A stretch of DNA of 64,000 bases from Acidimicrobiaceae bacterium (GCA_002721305.1 PBKA01000003.1:62001-126000); one strand, 5' to 3'; shown: positions 37,936 to 46,507, counted from the stretch's first letter. Notes: generated from the sequence alone by a model not told the origin. Numbers and translations are program-made.

Positions 37936-38960
37936 GTGACCTAGATCCCGAGCTGGTAGATCGGGCAGTGCAGTTGGCCGACGACCATCTTTTCCCCGCT
38001 GCACTCGAGGTTGATGCCTTGGGCACAGTTCCCCGCCCACAACTCGATCTTGTCCGCGACGCCGGTTTTCACGGCCTTTTCGCCCCCGCTGAATTTGGTG
38101 GCTTAGGCGCGTCACCCCAAACTCAGTGGGCTGTTCATGAGTCGTTGTCGGGGGGTTGCCTGACAACAAGTTTCGTTTGGGCTCAACATGCTGGGCCCAG
38201 TAAAGCGGCCGTCGAAACGACTGGACCGATGAGAGAGCGGTGGGCAGAGGCTCTAGCCACTGGAGAGTCCCAGGGAGGAGTGGCCTTCGCTCACTTGAAT
38301 CGACCTGGTACCCCTATCCTCCAAGCGGAACCTCACAGCGGCGGATGGAGGTTCTCGGGGTCAGCTCCATTCGTAACAGGGTGGGGCCACATAGACGTTG
38401 TACTGACCGCCGCACGACATAAGGATTCAGTGGTTTGGGCGTTGATCGAAGCCCGAGACTGCGAGACAATCACCAGTCGCCGCCTGTCATTGGCTGCCAT
38501 CGACTCAGCCGTGACCGTCGAGTTGACTTTCGATAACCATCCAGTCACAAAAGCGTCAGTGACCTCAGTGGAAGGCTTCGATCAATGGACCGAGCGTTAC
38601 CGAAAGGGTCTTCGCGCCAACGGGTCCAATCCTCTTGGAGTTGCCTCTCGAGCAACAAAGTTGTTGGGGCCGAGCCCCTTGGATACCCAACTTGTCGATG
38701 CTAGAGACCGAATCAACAACGCCAGTGTCGAAGCATTGCCCGAAGCTCGAGCTCTACTCGGTGATCTGTGCGTACGAGCAACTTCGGCCTTAGTTGCCAA
38801 GGTGGGCGGGTCCGCGCTCTTCATGGAGCAGCAAGCTCAACGGCTCGCCAGAGAGTCGCTATTCTTGCTGGTGCAAGGTCAAACACCTGAAATCAAAGAA
38901 CATCACTTGAGACTCCTCACCGAGAACGCCACAGTCGGAAGGCCAAGTCGTGACAACTGA
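37932..38960 (+). CDS. Acyl-CoA dehydrogenase-like protein
   Basis: 342 residues, shorter than the usual 380-400. The N-terminal GFHGLFAPAEFGGLGASP is the typical helix-turn of this fold, and GGWRFSGSAPFVTGWGHID corresponds to the middle beta-domain. The C-terminal GGTSE-type signature is absent, so catalysis as a normal dehydrogenase is doubtful. Coupled by overlap to the gene before it and overlapping the selenoprotein start by 11 bp. Confidence 0.75.
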   Translation: MSDLDPELVDRAVQLADDHLFPAALEVDALGTVPRPQLDLVRDAGFHGLFAPAEFGGLGASPQTQWAVHESLSGGCLTTSFVWAQHAGPSKAAVETTGPMRERWAEALATGESQGGVAFAHLNRPGTPILQAEPHSGGWRFSGSAPFVTGWGHIDVVLTAARHKDSVVWALIEARDCETITSRRLSLAAIDSAVTVELTFDNHPVTKASVTSVEGFDQWTERYRKGLRANGSNPLGVASRATKLLGPSPLDTQLVDARDRINNASVEALPEARALLGDLCVRATSALVAKVGGSALFMEQQAQRLARESLFLLVQGQTPEIKEHHLRLLTENATVGRPSRDN

Positions 38961-40437
38961 CAGCCACGAAGCCCTAGACCGACGGTCCTTGGGTTGGCTC
39001 CGGTACCTATACCGCAAGGCAACGACCCCAGACAACTGGGACCGCGACGGTCAACCTCACCCTCATTGGGACAACATCACTGGACCACCAATGACCTCTT
39101 TCCACCGATTCGATCTAATCGACTCGGCATACGCGATGGCTCTCATGAGTGATCGAACTCCAGCGTGGACAGAAGTTTATGGCCGCGTGCTAGACGAATT
39201 AGTAGCGCGTCACACATCTTGGTGGGCTGCTGAAGATTGGATGACCCAATTCGGGCCAGACCCCGATCGCGGCAGCTACCCGGAACAATATCGTCCGCTC
39301 ATTCCGGCCGACCATTGGGGTAGTTACGATGTCCCTGGGTGGACAGCTAACGGCATCGAGCCTTACGGGATACAGATGGATCCCGTGGCGGCCGACGGAA
39401 TGCTCTTCTTCAAGGGGTTTTTCGGTTTACTTCTCGGATTGCACCGTTACGTTTCAAATGATTCGAAATGGAACGAACCATTCGAAATGATCCGCGACGG
39501 AAAAAACACCTTCACCTGGACCCATTCAGGAATAATGAGCCATCTTGCTGAGCAATGGCACAGTAGACAGATGGGGTGCCATTGTGAGAACACTAAGATA
39601 TGGCCCTATTGACTATCTGGAGCCGGTCTCGGTCTGAGACTTCACGACCAACTCCTCAACACCAATTTCCACTCTGCGTTCGATCACTGGTGGGAATACG
39701 CTGCGGAGAACTACATCACTTGGGATCGGGATCAAGCCATTGCTATGGACTTGTACTACGACCCAGTTGTCGACGAACACCTCAAATCCCCCGTCGGCTT
39801 GATCGCACCAACGTGGTACTTGGCTCCACAACGCCGGGAGGTGGCTGAAACGGCATGGACCTTTGGGGCCACCGCGCTCGGCCTACTCGGTGATGGCGAT
39901 GTCCAACTTGCTCGAGCCCAAGATGGCATTATGCTCGCCTGGTTTACAGGCGAATTCGCTGACGGTGCTGTGAAGCGAAAGCTTTGGGATGCCTGCGACG
40001 CTCTCTTCGAACCCCGATTCGACCAGGACAGCGGCGAGTTCACTTTTAACTTTGGCTTCAACGAACCTCACCCACGAGGCCAATGCAATGCTCGGGTTAT
40101 GGCTGGCTGGGTCTGTTCTCCTGGAGCGTGGGCCAGTATCTTCACTAACCCGAATCTCACGAAACACACTGAGCCGTGCGTCGAAGATGTCGACTTTCCA
40201 CGAATCGCTATGAGTGAAGCCCACTGGGACGGAAACGCGTTGGTTCTCGCGGCCAGTGCTTGCAATGACTCGACGAACGGGGCACGCACGACTATGCGCG
40301 TGCGTCGGCTACCTGTTGATGGGGAATGGCAACTTACTGGTTCTGACGGCACTTCGACTAGTTGTCATGTAGCAGGCGGAGAAACCGCCATCGAACTTAT
40401 CGCTGACAGCTCCACCTTCACCCTTGAAGTGACATAG
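38950..40437 (+). CDS. Predicted selenoprotein: linalool dehydratase-isomerase-like enzyme with selenocysteine at codon 221
   Basis: 495 residues if TGA at 39610-39612 is read as selenocysteine (U221). Without readthrough a 220-residue product ends inside a conserved motif, and 44 further codons in the same frame precede the next ATG. Around the TGA the protein reads GCHCENTKIWPY-U-LSGAGLGL. This fits the C-x8-C motif of linalool dehydratase-isomerase (LinD Cys171/Cys180), with C212 and U221. The LDHDQLL-like RLHDQLLNTN and FDHWWEY that follow match the same helices. The LinD catalytic His region (RGH) appears here as KGF, F157. No signal peptide is seen, so it is cytoplasmic, unlike LinD. 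GTG start overlapping the previous gene; the phosphotriesterase gene follows after 7 bp. A UGA-directed SECIS-like hairpin lies at 39626-39640. Family assignment rests on motif spacing and recalled LinD sequence. Confidence 0.8.
39610..39612 (+). other. In-frame TGA recoded as selenocysteine
   Basis: The TGA is codon 221 of the 38950 frame, and the frame stays open for 275 further codons to 40437. It stands at the position of a predicted catalytic cysteine, the classic site for Cys-to-Sec replacement. Confidence 0.8.
39613..39650 (+). promoter_or_regulatory. Bacterial SECIS element
   Basis: A perfect 5-bp stem, GTCTC (39626-39630) with GAGAC (39636-39640), closes the loop GGTCT (39631-39635). 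The loop starts 18 nt after the TGA. GGUCU is also the SelB-binding loop of the E. coli fdhF SECIS, where by my count the spacing is also 18 nt. A G-U pair extends the stem, and TGG (39618-39620) with CCA (39648-39650) can form an imperfect lower stem. The hairpin lies inside the coding frame, as bacterial SECIS elements do. Confidence 0.75.
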
Positions 40438-40444
40438 TGGGGAG

Positions 40445-41419
40445 ATGACCTTGCTAGTGGAAACAGCGACCGGTCCCATCGATGCTTCGGAGTTGGGTCG
40501 GGTCCTCATGCATGAGCATGTTTTTGTGATTTCTACCGAGATCCAGCAAAATTACCCGCAGGAGTGGGGCGACGAACAAGGCCGGATAGACGACGCTGTT
40601 TCTCGGCTCACGGAACTTAAGGACACCGGTATTGATACCATCCTTGATCCAACAGCCATAGGTCTCGGACGCTATATACCTCGGATTCAGAGGGTCGCTG
40701 AGCAGATCGACTTAAAGATCGTCTGCGCGACCGGTCTGTACACCTTTAACGAGTTACCTCACTACTACCGTCGCCGATCTGCCTCGAGTGCTGACGCTCT
40801 GACTTTGCATTTCGTCCAAGACATCGTGGACGGTTTCGCCGACACAGGTGTCAGAGCCGGAGTAATCAAGTGCGCCACCGATAAGCCCGGTCTGACACCC
40901 GATGTGGAACGTGTGCTACGCGCTTGCGCTCAGGCGCACCGCCAGACCGGGTGCCCCATCACTACTCACACCAATGCTGCAACCGAACGAGGCTTAGACC
41001 AGCAAAAGATTTTTGTAGAGGAGGGAGTGGACCTCACCCGGGTCGTGATCGGTCATTGCGGAGACACAAACGATCTCGGGTACCTTCAAAGACTTCTTGA
41101 TGCCGGCAGCATTTTGGGAATGGACAGATTCGGTATCGATGGTTACCTGACCACTGCTCAGAGGGTGGAGGTGGTGGCCCAACTGTGTGACAAGGGGTAT
41201 GCAGATCAGATGGTGTTGAGCCATGACGCTTCGTGTTACATCGACTGGATAGAAGGCGAAGTGCCTCTCGCTCCGCTCCCCAATTGGCATTATTTGCATA
41301 TCAGCAGGGATGTCATCCCCGCTTTGTTGGAGGCAGGAGTCTCCGAAGAGCAGATAAACACGATGTTGGTGGACAACCCCAAGAGGTTTCTTGAGTCGCA
41401 AAATCTTGGCGGGTACTAG
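40445..41419 (+). CDS. Phosphotriesterase-family metallohydrolase (lactonase-like)
   Basis: 324 residues. All binuclear metal ligands are visible: H23 and H25 (LMHEHVF), a Lys suited to carbamylation in GVIKCATDK near residue 140, His in THTNA, His in VIGHCGDTND and Asp in LSHDAS. Many relatives are lactonases or carboxyl-ester hydrolases rather than organophosphate hydrolases. GGGGAG lies just before the ATG. Fourth gene of the selenoprotein operon, 7 bp downstream of it. Confidence 0.9.
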   Translation: MTLLVETATGPIDASELGRVLMHEHVFVISTEIQQNYPQEWGDEQGRIDDAVSRLTELKDTGIDTILDPTAIGLGRYIPRIQRVAEQIDLKIVCATGLYTFNELPHYYRRRSASSADALTLHFVQDIVDGFADTGVRAGVIKCATDKPGLTPDVERVLRACAQAHRQTGCPITTHTNAATERGLDQQKIFVEEGVDLTRVVIGHCGDTNDLGYLQRLLDAGSILGMDRFGIDGYLTTAQRVEVVAQLCDKGYADQMVLSHDASCYIDWIEGEVPLAPLPNWHYLHISRDVIPALLEAGVSEEQINTMLVDNPKRFLESQNLGGY

Positions 41420-41429
41420 CCTCAAAGCC

Positions 41430-41774
41430 ATGAGCAAACTTGAAATAGGTGACGAGTTCAGTGACGTCGTCAAAGTCACCGACGACATGTCACCGCCACA
41501 TCTTCCGAACAAAGTGCTTTCAACCCCGGACATGGTGCGCTTGATAGAAGGCACCTGCTTATTCGGGGTTCAAAATCAACTTGAAGAAAACCAGACAACG
41601 GTGGGTATTCATGTGTGTGTCAGCCATTCAGCAGCAGTTGCTTCGGGCGAGGAAGTATTGATTGAAGCTGAGTTAGCTGAAATCGACCGCAAACGCTTGG
41701 TGTTCAACATCAAAGTCACCCACGGGGAAACTTTGGTGTCCGAAGGCACCCATCAACGCTTTGTCGTGGGTTAA
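41430..41774 (+). CDS. Hotdog-fold acyl-CoA thioesterase, FlK-like
   Basis: 114 residues from ATG 41430. The segment MVRLIEGTC followed by TTVGIHVCVSHSAAV strongly resembles fluoroacetyl-CoA thioesterase FlK, keeping the Glu and His of its catalytic set; the Thr position reads Ser or Thr (LSTPD). FlK discriminates small acyl-CoAs, so a short-chain acyl-CoA is a reasonable guess. Last gene of the selenoprotein operon, 10 bp after the phosphotriesterase gene, converging with the quinone reductase gene. Confidence 0.82.
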   Translation: MSKLEIGDEFSDVVKVTDDMSPPHLPNKVLSTPDMVRLIEGTCLFGVQNQLEENQTTVGIHVCVSHSAAVASGEEVLIEAELAEIDRKRLVFNIKVTHGETLVSEGTHQRFVVG

Positions 41775-41787
41775 CAAGACGCTTAGC

Positions 41788-42762
41788 TCAGGGCTCGATA
41801 ACTATTTTGCCGATGGAAGTTCGATCAATGAGGCTGCGCAATGCTTCCGAGGCACCGTCCAAGCCGTAGGTGGCTGAAATATGTGGTCGTAGCTGTCCGT
41901 TCGCCACCCACTCAAGTAAATCTTCGGCGATCTGGTTTGCTAGTTCGGGATCTCGAGCTGTCATGGCTCCGTAGAAGACCCCCACTATTTGACAACTTTT
42001 CAGCAACGTCAAATTGAGGGGTATGGAAGGAATGCCTGCAGTGAACCCAATAACCAAGAAGCGGCCTTCCCATCCGATTGCACGGAGCGCTTGTTCGGCG
42101 TAGTCACCTCCCACCACGTCGTAGACAACATCCACTCCAACCCCGTCGGTGAGTTCTTTGGCCCTGTCTTTCAGGCTTTCTTGCGCGTAGTTGATGGTCT
42201 CGTCGGCCCCACGTTCTCGGCAGAGATCTAGCTTCTCTTCAGTAGAAGCCGCTGCAATTACGCGAGCTCCCATAAGTTTGCCGATCTCCACTGCCGACAG
42301 ACCCACGTGGCCACCGGCACCGAGAACTAGCAGTGTCTCACCTTGTTGCAGGTTCGCTCGTTGCTTGAGGCCGTAGTAAGTGGTGCCATGGGCATACAAC
42401 AGTCCGGTCGACTCCGCGAAACCCACTCCGTCGGGTAGGGCCCTGATTGCTGGCGCTTTCGCCACAGCTAGTTCTGCGTAGCCGCCTACTGCTCCCAAAC
42501 CGCAGACTACTCGCGTACCTACCTCGATATCTTCGACTCCTTCTCCGAGAGCGGTCACAACGCCGGCTACCTCCGCACCAGGGACATAGGGAAGGTCGGC
42601 CTTGAACTGGTACTTATCTTCCAACATGAGGGTGTCGGGGAAAGTGACTGGTGCCGCCTTCACTTCGATAAGAACCTCTCCTGGGCCGGGAGCCGGGTCG
42701 GAGACCTCGGCGACCACTAGGTTCTCTGGTGGACCAAATTCGTTACATAAAACTGCTCTCAT
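41788..42762 (-). CDS. NADPH:quinone oxidoreductase, zinc-independent MDR family
   Basis: 324 residues. MRAVLCNEFGPPENLVV start, PYVPGAEVAGVV, and the NADPH motif GAGGHVGLSAVEIGK near residue 145 define the medium-chain quinone-reductase type. No structural-zinc Cys cluster is present. A -10-like box with 7 nt spacing precedes the ATG. General reductase for quinones or enones. Confidence 0.92.
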   Translation of the reverse strand: MRAVLCNEFGPPENLVVAEVSDPAPGPGEVLIEVKAAPVTFPDTLMLEDKYQFKADLPYVPGAEVAGVVTALGEGVEDIEVGTRVVCGLGAVGGYAELAVAKAPAIRALPDGVGFAESTGLLYAHGTTYYGLKQRANLQQGETLLVLGAGGHVGLSAVEIGKLMGARVIAAASTEEKLDLCRERGADETINYAQESLKDRAKELTDGVGVDVVYDVVGGDYAEQALRAIGWEGRFLVIGFTAGIPSIPLNLTLLKSCQIVGVFYGAMTARDPELANQIAEDLLEWVANGQLRPHISATYGLDGASEALRSLIDRTSIGKIVIEP

Positions 42763-42769
42763 GGAGCCA

Positions 42770-42775
42770 AGACTA
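42770..42775 (-). promoter_or_regulatory. Leaderless -10 box TAGTCT
   Basis: On the minus strand TAGTCT ends 7 nt before ATG 42762. Confidence 0.5.
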
Positions 42776-42899
42776 GATGGCTATGAGTGTTTGTGTCGGA
42801 GGATCTTCGCTCTGAGGGAAAGTTCCCAAGCCAGCTTTGAGGGTGCCCGCATCTCTCAAGAAATTTCTTGGTGGCCGGAAAAATGTTTGTCGAGTGCGC

Positions 42900-43367
42900 T
42901 CAGGAGCTGGTCCCGTAAACCTCGTCTTCAAACCAATCGCGGAACTCTTGATCACGAGTGGCTTTCCAGAGGTTCCAAGTCTCTCTCCCCACAGGAGAGA
43001 GAAAAGCGCCGAGTTTGATTAATTCCATTCTCATCTCAAGGTGCATGCGCCCCACTAAGCCTTCTTTCCAAGCGTCATATGTGTCGAACAGATCAATGAG
43101 GTCGGCGCCTAAAAGATTGAGGGCACGAAAGTACTCCTCGCCCTGTAACTCTTCGTTGGACCAGTCCTTGATGAGGAATTGACTGAAGCTGGGGTCGCGC
43201 GAAATAGCGAAATAACGGTCGTACAGGCGGTCAGTGAGACCATGCCCAAATTGTGTACGACTGTGCTGCAGTGTCTGACGCGCCTCCGCGCCGATAAACA
43301 CGATGGACAGAGAAAGAATCACCGCTTCAAGTATTTGAGCCCAGTTTGCGATCTGGTCAAGTGTCAA
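42900..43367 (-). CDS. Hypothetical protein with N-terminal membrane helix
   Basis: 155 residues. A hydrophobic segment at about residues 10-30 is followed by a charged helical domain. Trp and aromatic residues are frequent near the C-terminus (TWNLWKATRDQEFRDWFEDE), as in uncharacterised actinobacterial proteins of this shape. TTG start with AGGA about 6 nt upstream. Lies 24 bp downstream of a small membrane protein gene, so the two may form an operon. Function unknown. Confidence 0.65.
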   Translation of the reverse strand: MTLDQIANWAQILEAVILSLSIVFIGAEARQTLQHSRTQFGHGLTDRLYDRYFAISRDPSFSQFLIKDWSNEELQGEEYFRALNLLGADLIDLFDTYDAWKEGLVGRMHLEMRMELIKLGAFLSPVGRETWNLWKATRDQEFRDWFEDEVYGTSS

Positions 43368-43391
43368 TTGCGGTCCTAAATGTTGGGGTGG

Positions 43392-43580
43392 CTAGGTGCG
43401 GCGGAGTCGTTTCAGAACGTAACGAGAACTGAGATCAACGAAAACGAAAAGCCCCGCGCCAATCGCCAGTTCGACCCATCCCCCGCCGTTCGCCACAATG
43501 AACACAGCCACTAACGCCGCTACGAGGGGACGAGTCAAATAACGCACAGTTTTAGTGAACCATGACCTGCGCACGAACAC
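43392..43580 (-). CDS. Small membrane protein
   Basis: 62 residues, GTG start. A basic N-terminus (RRSWFTKTVRYLTR), two closely spaced hydrophobic segments and a basic tail (RYVLKRLRRT) suggest two membrane helices. No known family recognised. Divergent from the aminotransferase gene over 23 bp. Confidence 0.55.
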   Translation of the reverse strand: MFVRRSWFTKTVRYLTRPLVAALVAVFIVANGGGWVELAIGAGLFVFVDLSSRYVLKRLRRT

Positions 43581-43591
43581 GGGGATAGCCG

Positions 43592-43597
43592 TAGTCT
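43592..43597 (+). promoter_or_regulatory. Leaderless -10 box TAGTCT
   Basis: TAGTCT ends 6 nt before ATG 43604. Confidence 0.55.
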
Positions 43598-43603
43598 TTC
43601 GTC

Positions 43604-44872
43604 ATGGACACATCTCGATTCCCTCTGATACCAGGATCGTCGCCGATGCTGGTCGAAAGCAGCGACGGCGTATGGCTGCATACATCTGACGGCCGTCGCA
43701 TCCTTGACGCTGGCGGCGGAGCAATTGTGACCAGCATTGGTCACGGCCGACCAGAAATTGCTCAAGTGGCATCTCAGGCGCTGGGGCGGCTGGATTATGT
43801 AGTGCCCCTCTTCGCTACCGAAGCCCGGGTCGCACTGGCCGAAGAAGTGAGCGACAACTGGCTACCGGATCCCTCTTGGCGATCTGTTTTTGTAAGTGGG
43901 GGTTCTGAATCGGTAGACGCGGCGATACGAATCGCTCAGCTTCATCATGTTGCTTGCGGACGTCCGGAGCGGCACAAGGTCATCGGAAGAGACGTGTCAT
44001 ACCACGGGGCGACTTTGGGCGCGTTAGCGGCAGGTTTACATGATCGGCGACGAAAGGGCCTTGAACAGGCGCTTCTTTCTATGCCCAAGACCAGTCACTA
44101 CGACGCTGAGGAATTAGAGAAAGTGATCGAATTAGAAGGGCCTGACACCATTAGCGCCTTTATCGGCGAACCGGTCATCGGCGCTGCTGCCGGAGCCTAT
44201 GTGCCTCCGGATGATTATTGGCCACGCATCTCAGAAATTTGTTCTCGACACAACATTTTGGTGATCGCAGACGAGGTCATGACGGGGTTCGGGCGGCTGG
44301 GAACAACCATGGGGCATCAGGCCCTGAACTTCACTCCAGACATCATCGCTTCAGGCAAAGGACTCGGAGGTGGATACGTTCCTATCGGAGGCGTTTACTG
44401 CCGGCCGGACCTTGTTGAACCAATCGCCAAAACAGACCTGGCATTGATGTTTTACACCTTCGCTGGTCATGACCTCTGTTGTGCCGTCGCCAAGAAGGTT
44501 CTTGAAATAGTCCGGTCGGAAAATCTCATCGATAGAGCGAAAACCATGGGAGACGTGTTACGGGAACGCCTTACCGAGGAGTTTCAGGATCACCCGAACG
44601 TGGAAGAGGTGAGAGGTCGAGGACTGTTGCAAGGGTTGGGCCTGGTAGCAGACCGCGATACCGGGGAGCCCTTTCCGCGGTCGGCGGGATTCGCTGATGC
44701 CGTCACTGGAATTGCGCTCGAAAACGGGGTGTGGGTCTATCCGTCGGGTTCAGGGGTTTTCGACGATGCTGTCATGTTCGGTCCCCCGTTCATCGTCGAG
44801 GAAAACCATATAGACCAAATGGTGGCAACGACCAGGGCCGCCATTGACGATGCTGTTGCGAACTTGAGTTAA
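43604..44872 (+). CDS. Class III PLP-dependent aminotransferase
   Basis: 422 residues. GGGAIVTSIGHGRPEI near the start, VSGGSESVDAAIRIAQ, the cofactor segment VIADEVMTGFGRLG and DIIASGKGLGGGYVPIGG with the PLP lysine near residue 255 define an omega-transaminase/ornithine-type class III enzyme. It moves the amino group of an amine or omega-amino acid. It stands alone downstream of its own -10-like box. Confidence 0.93.
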   Translation: MDTSRFPLIPGSSPMLVESSDGVWLHTSDGRRILDAGGGAIVTSIGHGRPEIAQVASQALGRLDYVVPLFATEARVALAEEVSDNWLPDPSWRSVFVSGGSESVDAAIRIAQLHHVACGRPERHKVIGRDVSYHGATLGALAAGLHDRRRKGLEQALLSMPKTSHYDAEELEKVIELEGPDTISAFIGEPVIGAAAGAYVPPDDYWPRISEICSRHNILVIADEVMTGFGRLGTTMGHQALNFTPDIIASGKGLGGGYVPIGGVYCRPDLVEPIAKTDLALMFYTFAGHDLCCAVAKKVLEIVRSENLIDRAKTMGDVLRERLTEEFQDHPNVEEVRGRGLLQGLGLVADRDTGEPFPRSAGFADAVTGIALENGVWVYPSGSGVFDDAVMFGPPFIVEENHIDQMVATTRAAIDDAVANLS

Positions 44873-44879
44873 CAGTTGC

Positions 44880-45275
44880 TCATCCCGGCGGATCGCAGGG
44901 GATTGTTTCCATTTGCGCGGGAGCTACTACCTCGAGGGCTTCGAAATCTGATGAGCAGCCAATTTCGTTGTGCACCATTCCTGGCGGGATAGACAAAGCA
45001 GCACCAGCTGACACTCTTTCTGATCGACCTCCTTCGAACTCAAGGTCCACCCACCCGTTCAACACATAGACGAACTGCAGATCACATTCGTGGTAATGCC
45101 AACCAGTAGTTTCCATCACGTCTGTGGCTCTCATGACTTGAGCGCGATATTCACCGTCCGTGAGATCGCTGAGACCGGTGTCGCGATATTCAAAGAAAGA
45201 GCGTCGGCCCGTTTTCCCGAATTGAGCGTCGTCAAGTTGTTGGCAGAGCAGTTCAGTGGTTGAAGTCGATTCCAT
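44880..45275 (-). CDS. Cupin-domain protein
   Basis: 131 residues. GWHYHECDLQFVYVLNGWVDLEF and SIPPGMVHNE give the two cupin motifs, with His, His, Glu/Gln and a downstream His as candidate metal ligands. GGAGGT precedes the ATG. Likely an independent small cupin enzyme or binding protein; substrate unknown. Confidence 0.82.
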   Translation of the reverse strand: MESTSTTELLCQQLDDAQFGKTGRRSFFEYRDTGLSDLTDGEYRAQVMRATDVMETTGWHYHECDLQFVYVLNGWVDLEFEGGRSERVSAGAALSIPPGMVHNEIGCSSDFEALEVVAPAQMETIPCDPPG

Positions 45276-45316
45276 GGGTTACCTCCGATTGCTCTAGTTG
45301 ATCATAATTGCGGTCT

Positions 45317-46057
45317 TTAGACCTGCAAGAGTCGCTGATGTTCGGCTAACAGCTCGGTGTTACCAAACGTTTCAAGTTCCTCGTGAGTTTTTCGGTTCCA
45401 CACGAACAGAAGTAAGTCGCTTGCCGTTCCTCGGGCTGCGACGTCTCCCTTACCGTGAGTTTTGTCTACTTCGATTCCATGTTCTCGTCGAGTTACCATC
45501 CATTCACCTTCCGCGTCGGTAGCGTGCAGGTGGACCGTGCCGGTCCCCGCAAATTCTTTGGGCATTCTTTCCGCCACAAAGAAGTCGTAAAACTCATCTA
45601 TCCCGTCAACTGCTAGTTGGGCGTCAATGGGACGCACCTCAACGTGGCCTGCTTCGATGTCCCATCGATGCATGGTTGCTTCTTGGGTCATACGACGCAT
45701 CCAAAAAGTCGCCGTATTGACAAGGCTGCTACTAGTCCATATTTCGTCATCCGGAGAGTGGCTCCACACGACGTCGGCTAACTGGTCGGCGGATGTCTTG
45801 AACCACGCAGAAAGGTCCGTTGTTTGGGGATGGTTCGCGGTGTCATTGGCCCACGCAGCTACGCCTTTATCGCTTAGGGGGGCGTTTTGGGTAATCGATT
45901 GTGCAACGAAAGAAAACACCGAGCCGACGTGCACGATTACGTTGCTCGTGGTCCAGTCACCAAGGTGTGGGATCGCGTGTTGCTGGTCTTTGCTCGCAAG
46001 TTCCACTATGCGATTCGTCGCGGTATCAAATTGTTCTTTGTAGAGATCTGAATTCAT
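45317..46057 (-). CDS. Mycothiol-dependent maleylpyruvate isomerase-like protein
   Basis: 246 residues. IPHLGDWTTSNVIVHVGSVFSF matches the MPI N-terminal pattern with the conserved Trp and His, and the middle MTQEATMHRWDIEAGH adds a His, completing a metal site in a DinB-type bundle. A C-terminal SCP2-like part follows (WNRKTHEELETFGNTELL). AAGGGA precedes the ATG. Follows the hotdog gene by 12 bp in the same operon. Confidence 0.85.
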   Translation of the reverse strand: MNSDLYKEQFDTATNRIVELASKDQQHAIPHLGDWTTSNVIVHVGSVFSFVAQSITQNAPLSDKGVAAWANDTANHPQTTDLSAWFKTSADQLADVVWSHSPDDEIWTSSSLVNTATFWMRRMTQEATMHRWDIEAGHVEVRPIDAQLAVDGIDEFYDFFVAERMPKEFAGTGTVHLHATDAEGEWMVTRREHGIEVDKTHGKGDVAARGTASDLLLFVWNRKTHEELETFGNTELLAEHQRLLQV

Positions 46058-46069
46058 GGGTTATCCCTT

Positions 46070-46507
46070 TCAACTGACAGATTCACCTGAGGACTCCGGA
46101 GGCAGTGAATAAGTCCCTTGGCAGACGGAAACCTTTCTCGCTTCGTCTCGGTCACACCAAAGCCACACAGAGCCGACGACACTGCGGCGGGTTCGAGCTT
46201 CTAATCGGGCACGCGCAAACAACTGCTCACCAAGTGCGGGCCGGACGTATCTGATGGAGAGTTCGCTGGTCACATTCATCTGCTCCATGCGACCGATAAC
46301 GCCGAAAGTCAAGAACCAGAAAACCGCGTCAGCCAACCGAAATTGATCGGGGCCGGAGATATATCCTCCAGGGCGCCGCGTTATGCCGTTCAGGTCATAT
46401 TCAGCGACCGCGAAATCTTGTCCGATGTCGACACAACGACTTCCTAGTTCCGGGTAGCAGTCATTAACGAACGCGTTGACCGCGTTTGCATCAATGGTTC
46501 CGGACAT
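46070..46507 (-). CDS. Hotdog-fold thioesterase-like protein (PaaI type)
   Basis: 145 residues. RPGGYISGPDQFRLADAVFWFL and SELSIRYVRPALGEQLFARARL are the helix and strand elements of PaaI-like thioesterases. Asp in the first segment is the usual catalytic position. First gene of the operon with the MPI-like protein, and probably with the cupin. Confidence 0.72.
   Translation of the reverse strand: MSGTIDANAVNAFVNDCYPELGSRCVDIGQDFAVAEYDLNGITRRPGGYISGPDQFRLADAVFWFLTFGVIGRMEQMNVTSELSIRYVRPALGEQLFARARLEARTRRSVVGSVWLWCDRDEARKVSVCQGTYSLPPESSGESVS

Noticed and set aside
38950-39612. A 220-residue gene ending at TGA followed by a separate gene starting at ATG 39745
   Set aside because: The frame is identical on both sides, the 44 codons between are coding-like, there is no ribosome site before 39745, and the SECIS-like hairpin follows the TGA directly.
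38950-40437. Pseudogene by nonsense mutation
   Set aside because: The whole frame is otherwise intact, the stop is at a predicted catalytic cysteine, and it has a hairpin of the expected shape. Sequencing error remains possible but less likely.
40445-41419. Organophosphate-degrading phosphotriesterase
   Set aside because: Metal ligands alone do not distinguish it; most bacterial relatives are lactonases or have unknown substrates.
37051-41774. Operon as a plain beta-oxidation cluster
   Set aside because: No thiolase or hydratase is present, and the acyl-CoA-dehydrogenase-like member lacks the usual C-terminal signature.
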